Below, piece by piece: positions 41,460 through 50,423 of a stretch of DNA of 64,000 bases (within the stretch, counting starts at the first letter, position 1; each line of letters begins with the position of its first letter). The notes beneath the pieces were generated by a model that was not told the origin of the DNA, searched no databases, and saw only the letters and a program-made list of their open reading frames with translations. The DNA lies in assembly GCF_030929605.1 (NCBI RefSeq), contig NZ_JAVFVS010000013.1:186001-250000 (forward strand), given 5' to 3'. The position numbers and the translations under genes are program-made. The stretch comes from Flavobacterium sp. LHD-80 (lineage in GTDB: Bacteria > Bacteroidota > Bacteroidia > Flavobacteriales > Flavobacteriaceae).

Positions 41460-42428
41460 ATGAAAGGACCAATCAGTCAGTTTATTGAAAAACATTATTT
41501 ACACTTTAACTCTGCTTCACTGGTAGATGCAGCTAAAGCGTATGAAGAGCAATTAGCAAGTGGAGCTAAAATGCTTGTAAGTATGGCTGGAGCTATGAGT
41601 ACAGCTGAAATTGGTAAAATTTTTGCAGAAATAATTAGACAAGATAAAGTACAAATTATTTCGTGTACTGGAGCCAATCTAGAAGAAGACATCATGAATT
41701 TAGTAGCTCATTCGCACTACGAAAGAGTTCCTAACTACCGTGATTTGACACCAGAAGATGAATGGGCATTGCTTGAAAGAGGGTTAAACCGTGTAACAGA
41801 TACTTGTATTCCTGAGCATGAGGCTTTCAGACGTTTGCAAAAACACATCTACAAAATCTGGAAAGATGCAGATGACAAAGGAGAGCGTTATTTTCCACAC
41901 GAATTCATGTACAAAATGTTATTGTCTGGTGTTCTTGAAGAATATTATGAAATTGACTTAAAAGACAGCTGGATGTATGCAGCAGCTGAAAAAAATCTTC
42001 CAATTATCGTTCCAGGTTGGGAAGATAGTACAATGGGAAATATTTTTGCGTCATATGTAATTAAAGGCGAATTAAAAGCGTCAACAATGAAATCTGGAAT
42101 TGAGTACATGACTTTCTTAGCAGATTGGTACTCAAAAAACAGCAGTAACGGTATCGGATTCTTCCAAATTGGTGGTGGTATCGCAGGTGACTTCCCTATT
42201 TGTGTTGTTCCAATGCTTTATCAAGATATGGAAATGCACGATGTTCCTTTCTGGAGTTATTTCTGTCAAATTTCTGATTCAACAACTAGTTACGGATCAT
42301 ATTCAGGAGCTGTTCCAAATGAGAAAATCACTTGGGGTAAATTAGACATCAAAACCCCTAAATTTATTATCGAATCGGATGCTACGATCGTTGCGCCGTT
42401 AATTTTTGCATATTTATTAGATTTATAG
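41460..42428 (+). CDS. Deoxyhypusine-synthase-family protein (probable polyamine aminobutyltransferase)
   Basis: A 322-residue NAD-dependent enzyme of the DHS fold. Marks are MLVSMAGAMSTAEIGKIFAEII, IISCTGANLEEDIMNL, FFQIGGGIAGDFPICVVPM, FCQISDSTTSYGSYSGAVPNEKITWGKL, and IIESDATIVAPLIF. Lys294 in TWGKL matches the catalytic imine-forming lysine of eukaryotic DHS. Bacteria lack eIF5A, so the aminobutyl acceptor is presumably a small diamine or polyamine, as in bacterial homospermidine-forming homologues. Adjacency to arginine decarboxylase supports a polyamine role. The real product is not predictable from sequence. It overlaps no gene and the acidic protein follows by 11 bp. Confidence 0.88.
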   Translation: MKGPISQFIEKHYLHFNSASLVDAAKAYEEQLASGAKMLVSMAGAMSTAEIGKIFAEIIRQDKVQIISCTGANLEEDIMNLVAHSHYERVPNYRDLTPEDEWALLERGLNRVTDTCIPEHEAFRRLQKHIYKIWKDADDKGERYFPHEFMYKMLLSGVLEEYYEIDLKDSWMYAAAEKNLPIIVPGWEDSTMGNIFASYVIKGELKASTMKSGIEYMTFLADWYSKNSSNGIGFFQIGGGIAGDFPICVVPMLYQDMEMHDVPFWSYFCQISDSTTSYGSYSGAVPNEKITWGKLDIKTPKFIIESDATIVAPLIFAYLLDL

Positions 42429-42438
42429 GATATTTTTT

Positions 42439-42852
42439 ATGAAAAGAGTTATAGTAGACTACGCCAAACTGACAAACGAAATTTTAAACCTTTTGGTTGA
42501 AAAATTTCCTGATGGTTATGATGATTCGGATGTTATCCGTTTTAGAAACGCTAAAAACGAATTAGTAGAAGCTGTTGAAGTACGTACTGAAGACACTATT
42601 TATTTAGTAAAAATTAGTACTAAACTTGCTGACAGAATTGAAAATTATGACGAAGATGATGATATCGATCTTGATGTTGACACAATCGAGCCAGTAAAAG
42701 GGCTTGATCTTGATGATGATGCAGCTGATGATGACGATGATGAAGATGACAATCAGGATAAACCAGATACTGATGGTGGTGACGATGATGATGAAGACAG
42801 AGACCCAGACGATATAGCTGATGAAGATGATGACGAAGATGATGAAGACTAA
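42439..42852 (+). CDS. Highly acidic protein in the polyamine operon
   Basis: A 137-residue protein. Residues 1-70 look folded (MKRVIVDYAKLTNEILNLLVEKFPDGYDDSD..IYLVKISTKLADRI), and residues 71-137 are a low-complexity tail of mostly Asp and Glu with Asp runs and few hydrophobics. The start is 10 bp after the deoxyhypusine-synthase-like gene and a terminator follows, so they are co-transcribed. Proteins with this layout are conserved near DHS homologues in flavobacteria, though no function is known. A polyanionic tail beside polyamine synthesis suggests charge-based polyamine binding, which is inference only. Confidence 0.8.
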   Translation: MKRVIVDYAKLTNEILNLLVEKFPDGYDDSDVIRFRNAKNELVEAVEVRTEDTIYLVKISTKLADRIENYDEDDDIDLDVDTIEPVKGLDLDDDAADDDDDEDDNQDKPDTDGGDDDDEDRDPDDIADEDDDEDDED

Positions 42853-42873
42853 TCATTTTAAATTATAAAAACG

Positions 42874-42902
42874 AAGGAACTCAAAAGAGTTCCTTTTTTT
42901 TA
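42874..42902 (+). terminator. Terminator of the polyamine operon
   Basis: 9-bp stem AAGGAACTC/GAGTTCCTT with an AAAA loop and a following run of Ts. Confidence 0.9.
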
Positions 42903-42982
42903 TCAACCATTATTTGTATTTGTAAGAAATTAATTATATTTAATTTTTTAAAGCAATTATTTAAAGTTATAACCAATATTAC

Positions 42983-45100
42983 ATGACTTCGGAACTATTA
43001 CATGCCAAATTAAAAGAGAACTTTGGATTTGAAAAATTCAGACCTAATCAAGAAACCATTATAACAACGGTTTTATCTGGTCAAGATACGCTCGCCATTA
43101 TGCCAACAGGGGGCGGAAAATCAATTTGTTTTCAATTGCCAGCACTTATTTTGCCAGGAATTACGATTGTAATTTCTCCTTTGATTGCATTAATGAAAGA
43201 TCAGGTTGACAGTTTAAAAACAAACGGAATTTCTGCATGTTTTATTAACAGCAGTCAAACATCTGAAGAACAGCAATATTATATTGATAATTTAAGGTCA
43301 AATACTTTTAAACTCGTTTACATTGCACCAGAAAGTTTATCTTATTTAGATAATGCTTTTAACGAATTGACAATCAGCTTAATTGCAATTGACGAAGCGC
43401 ACTGTATTTCATCTTGGGGACATGATTTTCGTCCAGCCTATACAAATTTAGGATATTTAAAAAACCGCTTCCCTTCTACTCCAATCCTTGCATTAACTGC
43501 AACGGCAGATAAAGCAACTCGTGTAGATATCACAGAACAGTTGAACTTAAAAAATCCCAAGACTTTTGTAGCCTCATTTGATCGTGCAAATTTAAGTCTT
43601 GAAGTTCGTCCTGCGCTAGACCGAGTGAAACAAATTATTGATTTTGTTGAAAACAAACCTAACGAGTCTGGAATTATTTATTGTTTAAGCAGAAAAACAA
43701 CAGAAGAACTTGCTGAAAAATTATCTAAAAATGGTATTTCTGCGAAAGCGTATCACGCAGGTTTAGATAATACAAAACGAGCAAAGACTCAAGATGAATT
43801 CATTAATGACGACTGTCAAGTGGTTTGCGCTACGATTGCTTTCGGGATGGGGATTGACAAATCGAATGTTCGTTGGGTAATTCATTATAATCTTCCAAAA
43901 AACATTGAGGGTTATTATCAGGAAATTGGGCGTGCGGGCCGTGATGGTATGCCAGCCGAAACTGTTTTATTTGAAAGTTATGCCGATGTAATTCAGCTTC
44001 AAAAATTTGCTTCTGAAGGATTGAACTCTGATGTTCAACTTGCGAAATTAGATCGAATGAAGCAATATGCAGATGCTGTAAGCTGTCGCAGAAAAATATT
44101 GCTTTCCTATTTTGGAGAATTAGTAACTGAAAATTGCGGAAACTGCGATATTTGCAAAAATCCTCCAACTTTTTTCGATGGGACTATTCTCGCGCAAAAA
44201 GCCCTTTCGGCTATAACGAGATTGCAAGAATCTGAACCATTAGCCGTAATTGTAGATTTTTTACGAGGCTCAAAAAACGCGTATATCTACGAAAAAAATT
44301 ATCAAACGCTAAAAACGTACGGAATTGGCGCTGATGTTTCTTGGTACGATTGGAATCAATATCTAATTCAGCTAATTAATTTAGGATATTGCGAAATTGC
44401 GTTTCATCAACACAATAAAATTTTGCTCACCACTTTTGCTAAAAAAGTTTTGTTCGAAGGAGAAAAAGTAAAGCTAACAACCGTAGTTAAGAAAGTAATT
44501 GATAAAAATGAAATAAAACAAGAAAAAGCAAAAGCAACTAAAAATTCATTATTTGAAACGCTTAGAAAATTGCGTTATGAAATTGCACAGGAAGAAGAAG
44601 TTCCGGCATACGTGATTTTCAGCGATGCTTCTTTAAGGCAAATGGAAATTTTAAGACCAATGAGTGATGATGAATTTCTTGCTATTGAAGGTGTTGGAAG
44701 AGCAAAATTAGAAAAATATGGTTCGGATTTCATTAACGCAATCATCGAATTCCAAAGAAATAAATCGGTTGTTAAGAAAGAAAAAAAGGAAAGCACTTAT
44801 GTAAAAACTTTGGAGTTATTTCAAAATGGGCTTTCTATTGAGGAAATTGCCGGACAAAGAAATCTAGGCGAAACTACGATTGTTTCTCATTTAGCAAAAT
44901 TGTACGCTGACGGAAATGATTTAGATTTAAGTCAGTTTGTTTCTGAAAAAGAAATCGATCAAATTCAAAAAGCTCAAATTGAATTAGAAAGTCCTACCGC
45001 TTTAAGACCCTATTTCGAATATTTCGAAGAAAAAATGTCTTATGATAAAATCCGATTTGGATTGGCTTTTATTGAGAGAAAACAACAAACTATTTCATAA
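42983..45100 (+). CDS. recQ: ATP-dependent DNA helicase RecQ
   Basis: A 705-residue RecQ. The helicase core has FRPNQETII, MPTGGGKSICFQLPA, VISPLIALMKDQ, IDEAHCISSWGHDFRP, LTATAD, FGMGIDKSNVRWVIHYNLPKNIEGYYQEIGRAGRDG. The zinc-binding RQC part shows SCRRKILLSYFGE...CGNCDIC. An HRDC domain lies at about residues 525-600 (VFSDASLRQMEILRPMSDDEFLAIEGVGRAKLEKYG) and the C-terminal 100 residues resemble a helix-turn-helix extension (LFQNGLSIEEIAGQRNLGETTIVSHLAKLY). It unwinds DNA in 3'-5' direction for recombination and fork repair. Length and domain order are normal. It shares a bidirectional terminator with the convergent DinB-like gene. Confidence 0.95.
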   Translation: MTSELLHAKLKENFGFEKFRPNQETIITTVLSGQDTLAIMPTGGGKSICFQLPALILPGITIVISPLIALMKDQVDSLKTNGISACFINSSQTSEEQQYYIDNLRSNTFKLVYIAPESLSYLDNAFNELTISLIAIDEAHCISSWGHDFRPAYTNLGYLKNRFPSTPILALTATADKATRVDITEQLNLKNPKTFVASFDRANLSLEVRPALDRVKQIIDFVENKPNESGIIYCLSRKTTEELAEKLSKNGISAKAYHAGLDNTKRAKTQDEFINDDCQVVCATIAFGMGIDKSNVRWVIHYNLPKNIEGYYQEIGRAGRDGMPAETVLFESYADVIQLQKFASEGLNSDVQLAKLDRMKQYADAVSCRRKILLSYFGELVTENCGNCDICKNPPTFFDGTILAQKALSAITRLQESEPLAVIVDFLRGSKNAYIYEKNYQTLKTYGIGADVSWYDWNQYLIQLINLGYCEIAFHQHNKILLTTFAKKVLFEGEKVKLTTVVKKVIDKNEIKQEKAKATKNSLFETLRKLRYEIAQEEEVPAYVIFSDASLRQMEILRPMSDDEFLAIEGVGRAKLEKYGSDFINAIIEFQRNKSVVKKEKKESTYVKTLELFQNGLSIEEIAGQRNLGETTIVSHLAKLYADGNDLDLSQFVSEKEIDQIQKAQIELESPTALRPYFEYFEEKMSYDKIRFGLAFIERKQQTIS

Positions 45101-45137
45101 GAATACTCACTTTTGTCAAATGACAAGATTGCATAAA

Positions 45138-45170
45138 AAAAATCCTGTGAAATAACTTCACAGGATTTTT
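45138..45170. terminator. Bidirectional terminator between recQ and the DinB gene
   Basis: 14-bp perfect stem AAAAATCCTGTGAA/TTCACAGGATTTTT with flanking A and T runs on both sides. Confidence 0.9.
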
Positions 45171-45191
45171 TTTATATAATTATTTAAAGCC

Positions 45192-45707
45192 TTACAAATA
45201 CCTTTCTTCAAAAACTTTTTGATGATGTTTTTGATGGCCAATAACCACAAAACCTAATGCTCTAACTGAAATCTGATTATTAGAGGCAGTTCCAATTCTT
45301 TTAAGTTGTTCTTCAGATAAGCTTTTGTAAAACAATAAAGTTGAATGTCTTAACGCCGAAAATTCAGTTAATAATTCCTGAATACTTCTTTTATTTGAAT
45401 CTGTACTATTTGCATAATCATCTTCCTCAAAACTTGGCAAAGGCGTTTTATCATTTCTCGAGAATCTTAAAGCGCGATAAACAAAAATACGCTCACAATC
45501 CAAAAGATGCTGAATAATATCTTTTATTGTCCACTTTCCTTCTGCATAACGATAATCAAATTTATCCATTGGAATATCTTGAACAAATCTGATGAAGCTA
45601 TGTAGAGAAATTTCTAACTCTTCAATCAAATTTACATTTCCAGCTTCGCGAATATAATTAGCAAATCCGCCAGAATATTCGTTTTCTAATAATTGATCTG
45701 AATTCAT
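45192..45707 (-). CDS. DinB-family protein downstream of ppc
   Basis: A 171-residue DinB/YfiT four-helix protein. Marks are the N-terminal helix SLHSFIRFVQDIPMDKFDYRYAEGKWTIKDIIQHLLDCERIFVYRALRFSR, with the His and Glu of the metal site in QHLLDCE, and the C-terminal RALGFVVIGHQKHHQKVFEERY, which supplies the remaining histidines. An in-frame non-ATG start 21 codons earlier would overlap ppc and is rejected, so the ATG is at 45707. The stop of ppc lies 10 bp upstream, so the two form an operon. Substrate unknown. Confidence 0.82.
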   Translation of the reverse strand: MNSDQLLENEYSGGFANYIREAGNVNLIEELEISLHSFIRFVQDIPMDKFDYRYAEGKWTIKDIIQHLLDCERIFVYRALRFSRNDKTPLPSFEEDDYANSTDSNKRSIQELLTEFSALRHSTLLFYKSLSEEQLKRIGTASNNQISVRALGFVVIGHQKHHQKVFEERYL

Positions 45708-45717
45708 TTTATAATTT

Positions 45718-48300
45718 TTAAGCAGAGTTTCTACTCGCGTTTGTATTTCCAAAAAGAGATCTAGTAACAATTTTCTCGTACACTTTGATCAATTCTTCAT
45801 TACCTTCTTTTTTATTCAATTCGTTGATTCTCAAAAGAGCATATTGCTGAATTGTCAACAAAGGCAAAACAATGCGCTCTCTAATCTGAATTGAGGCAAT
45901 ACCATCAGGATAATTTTCCATTAAAGTTTTATGTCCAGCAATTTTAAGCAAAAGTCGTTTTGTTTCTGAAAATTCATCAAATATAATTTGCCAAAACTCA
46001 CCAAACTCAGGGTCTTTACTCATATATGCAGTCAATGGCAAGAATGATTTTGCTAATGACATCATACTGTTTTCAAGTAGTGTTTTGAAAAATAATGAAT
46101 TATGATACAAATCACTCACTTTATCCCATTGTCCTGACTCTTCAAAATATCTTAAAGCAGATCCTACTCCAAAAAATCCTGGTACATTTTGCTTCAATTG
46201 GCTCCAAGAACCAACAAACGGAATTGCTCTTAAATCAGCAAAATCCAAAGATTCTGATTTGCTTCTTTTTGAAGGGCGACTTCCAATATTAGTTTTTGAG
46301 TAATATTTCAGCGTACTCATTTTCTCCAAATACGGGATAAACTTCGGGTGATTTTTAAAACTCAAATATTTATCATATCCTAAAGTAGCCAATTGCGTTA
46401 AAATAGCAGTTTCTTCTGGACTTAATTCATTTTCTTCTTTCTTAAATACTTGGTTTGTAACTCCAGCACTTAATAAGTTTTCGATATTATAACGGCATGA
46501 GTCCAAAGTTCCAAAATTTGAACTAATTGTTTGTCCTTGAACAGTTATCTGGATTTCATTATTTTCAATTTTTGGTCCTAATGAAGCGTAGAATTTATGT
46601 GTTTTTCCTCCTCCACGAGCTGGCGGTCCACCACGCCCATCAAAGAAAATAGCTTTGATGCCGTATTTTCTAGAGATTTCTGTCAATGAAATTTTAGCCT
46701 GATAAATACTCCAGTTTGCCATTAAATAACCACCATCTTTTGTTCCGTCAGAGAAACCAAGCATGATAGTTTGCTTATTTCCTCTTGCTTGCAAATGCTT
46801 AGCATACTCTGGATTTGTATACAATTGCTCCATGATAGAATGCGCATTCTGCAAATCGTCAACCGATTCAAAAAGTGGAATAATGTCAACTGTAGGGTTT
46901 TCCCAGTTATTCAAACGAATCATGGCAAAAGTTTCCATTACGTTCAAAGCACTTTCATTATTACTGATAATGTAGCGATTTGCGCCTTCTTCACCATTAT
47001 TTTGCTGAATTGTTTTAATCGCTTGAACAGACTCTAAAGTTGATCTTGTAATTTCATCTTCAAAATCACTCGGATTTAAGTCTCCTTTTACTTTTGATAA
47101 AACGTCGATTTTTTGATCTTCAGTCAGTTCATAATAATTTTTCGGAAAAATAGCTGAACCCGAATTCAAATAATGATTCACTACATCTTTAAATACAGCA
47201 TTATGAATTTTACTATTCTGACGAATATCTAAAGTTGCAAAATGGAATCCAAATAAATTGATTTTCACCAAAAATGCCTCTAATTCGTCTAAATATAAAG
47301 ACTGGTGTTTTTCAATAATAATTGTTCTGATTTTATCAAGCTGCGTCAATAATTCGTCTAAAGTAATGAAAATTTCACCTTTAGAATAAAATACAGAACG
47401 ATAAAGCTTATGTTCAAGTTCAGACACTAAAACATCTACACCTGAGAAAGTTAGCTTGCGTTTTAAATTTCTCATTTCAATATAATAACATTTCAAAATT
47501 GATGTACGCAAACGATCTGCAACTTTCAAAGTAATATCAGTAGTAACAAAAGGATTTCCGTCTCTATCACCTCCTGGCCAGAAACCTAGTTTGATTAATT
47601 GGTTCTGAATTGGATTTCCATCATGAAGATTTTTTTGAAGATAATGTACAATTTCACCCGCAGTTGCATAAAATACATTTTCAAGATACCAGATCAAACT
47701 TACAGCTTCGTCGTAAGGATTTGGTTTTTCATGCTGGATAAAAGGAGTTTTTCCTAGCTGTGCCAATAATTGTTTAATCTGCAATAAATCATTCTGACGA
47801 ATTGCTTCGGTCAAGTCATTAATAATTCCTAACACTGGACCAGGATAAAATTGAGTTGGATGCGCCGTTAAAACCGTTCGAACATTGAAATTTTCTAAAA
47901 ATTCAACCAATTCATCATCCTTCTCCTTTGCATCAGCCTTTTCTTTTATATCGCGCAAAGAACCGCGTCCTTCCATATTATTAACTTCAGGAAAAGCTGC
48001 ATCCTCGATAGCATCAAATAATACAATTTGACGCTCTATATATTGAATAAAACGAAACATCAAATCAATTTTTTCAGTCTCTGAAGCATTGTTCAGAAAT
48101 TTATTCGAGAAAAAATCAAAAATTTCTTTTGGTGTTTCTTGTTTTTTAAATCCCGTTTCGCAAGTCTCTGTAAACAAAGGCAATAAAACTCCAGTATTAT
48201 CGATAGAGTCAAATGGTAATGTTATAAAGACACTATTATAGATGTGGTATTTAGAAAGAACGTCTTGGTTAAAACGTTCAATTTTTGGTAACGTGTACAT
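45718..48300 (-). CDS. ppc: Phosphoenolpyruvate carboxylase
   Basis: An 860-residue carboxylase that fixes bicarbonate onto phosphoenolpyruvate to make oxaloacetate and refill the TCA cycle. The catalytic segments are FNVRTVLTAHPTQFYPG (essential His), LGFWPGGDRDGNPFVTTDITL, NIFGFHFATLDIRQNS-type region, IMLGFSDGTKDGGYLMANW, IFFDGRGGPPARGGG and the C-terminal GNTNASRNSA, whose residues before the last alanine resemble the RNTG end of the family. Length is normal for the bacterial form (about 850-900). It is transcribed with the downstream DinB-like gene. Confidence 0.94.
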   Translation of the reverse strand: MYTLPKIERFNQDVLSKYHIYNSVFITLPFDSIDNTGVLLPLFTETCETGFKKQETPKEIFDFFSNKFLNNASETEKIDLMFRFIQYIERQIVLFDAIEDAAFPEVNNMEGRGSLRDIKEKADAKEKDDELVEFLENFNVRTVLTAHPTQFYPGPVLGIINDLTEAIRQNDLLQIKQLLAQLGKTPFIQHEKPNPYDEAVSLIWYLENVFYATAGEIVHYLQKNLHDGNPIQNQLIKLGFWPGGDRDGNPFVTTDITLKVADRLRTSILKCYYIEMRNLKRKLTFSGVDVLVSELEHKLYRSVFYSKGEIFITLDELLTQLDKIRTIIIEKHQSLYLDELEAFLVKINLFGFHFATLDIRQNSKIHNAVFKDVVNHYLNSGSAIFPKNYYELTEDQKIDVLSKVKGDLNPSDFEDEITRSTLESVQAIKTIQQNNGEEGANRYIISNNESALNVMETFAMIRLNNWENPTVDIIPLFESVDDLQNAHSIMEQLYTNPEYAKHLQARGNKQTIMLGFSDGTKDGGYLMANWSIYQAKISLTEISRKYGIKAIFFDGRGGPPARGGGKTHKFYASLGPKIENNEIQITVQGQTISSNFGTLDSCRYNIENLLSAGVTNQVFKKEENELSPEETAILTQLATLGYDKYLSFKNHPKFIPYLEKMSTLKYYSKTNIGSRPSKRSKSESLDFADLRAIPFVGSWSQLKQNVPGFFGVGSALRYFEESGQWDKVSDLYHNSLFFKTLLENSMMSLAKSFLPLTAYMSKDPEFGEFWQIIFDEFSETKRLLLKIAGHKTLMENYPDGIASIQIRERIVLPLLTIQQYALLRINELNKKEGNEELIKVYEKIVTRSLFGNTNASRNSA

Positions 48301-48339
48301 AATTGTGTTGTAGTTGTTTGGTTAATTAGTCATAAAAAA

Positions 48340-48361
48340 ACCCCAAGAATAAACTTGAGGT
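48340..48361 (-). terminator. Terminator of the Lrp-family regulator gene
   Basis: Stem ACCCCAAG/CTTGAGGT with one mismatch. On the minus strand it is followed by a U-run. Confidence 0.65.
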
Positions 48362-48391
48362 ATATTTTTATATAGCATTCAAGAGGAATTC

Positions 48392-48871
48392 TTACATATT
48401 TTTGAAAATAGTATGCATCAAACGCTTCTTATCGTTAATACTTTCCTCTAATGAAATCATAGTTTCTGTTCTGTAAACTCCTTCGATATCATCAATCATA
48501 AAAATAACTTCTTTCGCGTGCTTAGTATCTTTTGCTCTAATTTTGCAAAAAATGTTGAATTTACCTGTTGTTACAGAAGCTACAGTCACGAAAGGGATTT
48601 GATTGATTCTCTCTAATACAAATTTTGTTTGAGACGTATTATTAAGGAATACACCCACATAAGCAATAAATGAATACCCTAATTTATCGTAATCTAAGGC
48701 TAATGAAGACCCCATGATTATTCCGGCATCCTCCATTTTTTTTACTCTAACATGTACTGTTCCAGCAGATATCAATAATTTTTTTGCAATGTCAGTAAAC
48801 GGAACTCTCGTATTGTCTATTAACATATCTAAAATCTGGTGATCTACTTCATCTAAACGAAATTTACTCAT
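48392..48871 (-). CDS. Lrp/AsnC-family transcriptional regulator
   Basis: A 159-residue regulator. The N-terminal winged helix-turn-helix spans residues 5-60 (LDEVDHQILDMLIDNTRVPFTDIAKKLLISAGTVHVRVKKMEDAGII) and the C-terminal RAM (AsnC ligand) domain follows (IAYVGVFLNN...ERINQIPFVTVASVTTGKFNIFCKIRAKD). These proteins bind amino acids or related ligands and tune amino-acid metabolism. The two proteins flanking it, an M14 carboxypeptidase and ppc, are each consistent with that, but direct control is not shown. Own terminator downstream. Confidence 0.92.
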   Translation of the reverse strand: MSKFRLDEVDHQILDMLIDNTRVPFTDIAKKLLISAGTVHVRVKKMEDAGIIMGSSLALDYDKLGYSFIAYVGVFLNNTSQTKFVLERINQIPFVTVASVTTGKFNIFCKIRAKDTKHAKEVIFMIDDIEGVYRTETMISLEESINDKKRLMHTIFKNM

Positions 48872-48948
48872 AATTCTTTAATTAATATTACTAATTGCTA
48901 TTACAAAGTATAAAAATATATATAAAAAACAACAAATTCACATAAAAA

Positions 48949-50103
48949 TTAACTTTTTATCAACCCGTTAACAAATTTAGTATTTTTATTTAAATAAAAA
49001 TCTGCTTTTTGATTCGATTTCGGAAAATTACCGTGGTCATCAGAATAAATTGCGCCTTTTGCGTCATATTCATAATGTCCAAAATAATTTTCTAATTCTC
49101 CTGCTTCAACTATGTAAGCATTAAAATGAATCTTATTTTCAATCAATTCTTCTTTGTATTGTGCGACAAAATTCGTAATAATTTCGATACCATCATAATT
49201 TATTTTGATATTTTTATACATAAAATCATAAAAAACGACTTTATTTTGTGAAATATTCAAATAATCATTAATTCTATTATCAACTAAATCGTTTTCGGAG
49301 ATGAGTTTAAACGCCGTAATTAGTGAGAAAAATATGAATTTTCTAGTAATTTCTCTGTCGTAATCGCCTGCATAGTGCCCTGCTTCAAATAATATTGTAG
49401 GAACGCCTAAAAATTGAAAAGTATCTCCTATACAATTTATATTAAATGAATCATCAAAACGTCCTACTTGTCCCGGAATGTGTTTTTGTAATTCATCATT
49501 TATTCCAGCAATTAGATTTATAGCGGTTAATCTATTTTCGTTTATTTCTCTTTCTTCATTATAAGAAGGTGCTAAAAACGATACCGTTGCGGGTTTTCCA
49601 GTTTCTCCTGCCCCAAATATTGTTCTTTGATCGTGAAGATTAAAACAAAAATGAGGCTTAAAACTTTCAAAAACATCTCTTAAAACATTGCTTTCTGGCT
49701 GCGTCAAGTTTTGTGAATCACGATTCAAATCGATTTTATTCGCGTTTTCGCGTGTATACAACTTCGCACCATCAGGATTTAGTATAGGAATGCTGTAAAA
49801 AGTAAATGTATTAAGCATTTTTTCAGCAAACTTTGATCCGCTATTTAGCACATTAATGAAATCAAACAATGCTTTTGTCGTGGTGCTTTCGTTTCCATGC
49901 ATCTGCGACCATAAGTAAACACGTATACTTCCTGTACCAATTTGGTAACTATATATAGGTAGTCCTAAAACGGATTGACCTATAACTGAAACTTGATTAT
50001 TGGTATTTAATTTATTTAGCAAAGGCTCAATATGATCTAAAGTTAGATAACGGCCAGATATAGATTGTTCCTTGTACTGGTTAAATAATTCTTCTAAATT
50101 CAT
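48949..50103 (-). CDS. M14-family zinc carboxypeptidase
   Basis: A 384-residue M14 metallopeptidase without signal peptide. The zinc ligands appear in SQMHGNESTTTKAL (His-x-x-Glu) and FCFNLHDQRT (His), and the catalytic Glu in LFEAGHYAGD. Substrate-binding Asn/Arg are in IPILNPDGAKLY. Cytosolic M14 members process peptides or peptidoglycan fragments. The start codon is 13 bp from the first TTTACA/TGTAAA palindrome shared with the XRE regulator, suggesting control by that regulator. Alternatively it may act with the Lrp regulator to the left. Confidence 0.88.
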   Translation of the reverse strand: MNLEELFNQYKEQSISGRYLTLDHIEPLLNKLNTNNQVSVIGQSVLGLPIYSYQIGTGSIRVYLWSQMHGNESTTTKALFDFINVLNSGSKFAEKMLNTFTFYSIPILNPDGAKLYTRENANKIDLNRDSQNLTQPESNVLRDVFESFKPHFCFNLHDQRTIFGAGETGKPATVSFLAPSYNEEREINENRLTAINLIAGINDELQKHIPGQVGRFDDSFNINCIGDTFQFLGVPTILFEAGHYAGDYDREITRKFIFFSLITAFKLISENDLVDNRINDYLNISQNKVVFYDFMYKNIKINYDGIEIITNFVAQYKEELIENKIHFNAYIVEAGELENYFGHYEYDAKGAIYSDDHGNFPKSNQKADFYLNKNTKFVNGLIKS

Positions 50104-50116
50104 TGTCTTTTGATTT

Positions 50117-50423
50117 GTTTACAAAAGTAAACATCTTTATTTTTACAATTGTAAACCCTGAAAATATATAAAAATTTAGAATTGTAAACAGAATTTCTTC
50201 TGATTTTAAAGGTTTATAAAATCTTATAATTGACAAATGTTACAAATTAATACTCACCATAGTTAACATCTCTTTTTCAATTAGTTATAGCTAATCATTT
50301 AAAGTTTTAATTATACATTTATTTCAGTTTTTATTTGATTTACATCTGTAAAATTGCTAATCATATTTATTTTTGTTACATTTGTAAACATAGCTATTTC
50401 TTAAAATAATTTACAATGGTAAA
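50117..50423. promoter_or_regulatory. Array of TTTACA-N2-TGTAAA palindromes (probable operators)
   Basis: Sites at 50117-50132 (GTTTACAAAAGTAAAC, perfect), 50142-50155 (TTTACAATTGTAAA, perfect), half-site 50180-50189 (AATTGTAAAC), 50339-50352 (TTTACATCTGTAAA), 50375-50389 (GTTACATTTGTAAAC) and 50410-50423 (TTTACAATGGTAAA). Two lie just in front of the M14 gene and three around the promoter and start codon of the XRE regulator. The last spans its ATG. Confidence 0.8.
50353..50384 (+). promoter_or_regulatory. Promoter of the XRE regulator gene, overlapped by an operator
   Basis: ATTG (50353-50356), spacer of 20 bases and -7 box TACATTTG (50377-50384). The -7 box lies inside the palindrome at 50375-50389, so a bound repressor would block it. 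Confidence 0.7.

Noticed and set aside
42620..42856. His-rich open frame of 78 codons opposite the acidic gene
   Set aside because: Its composition simply mirrors the GAT/GAC-rich acidic tail on the other strand.
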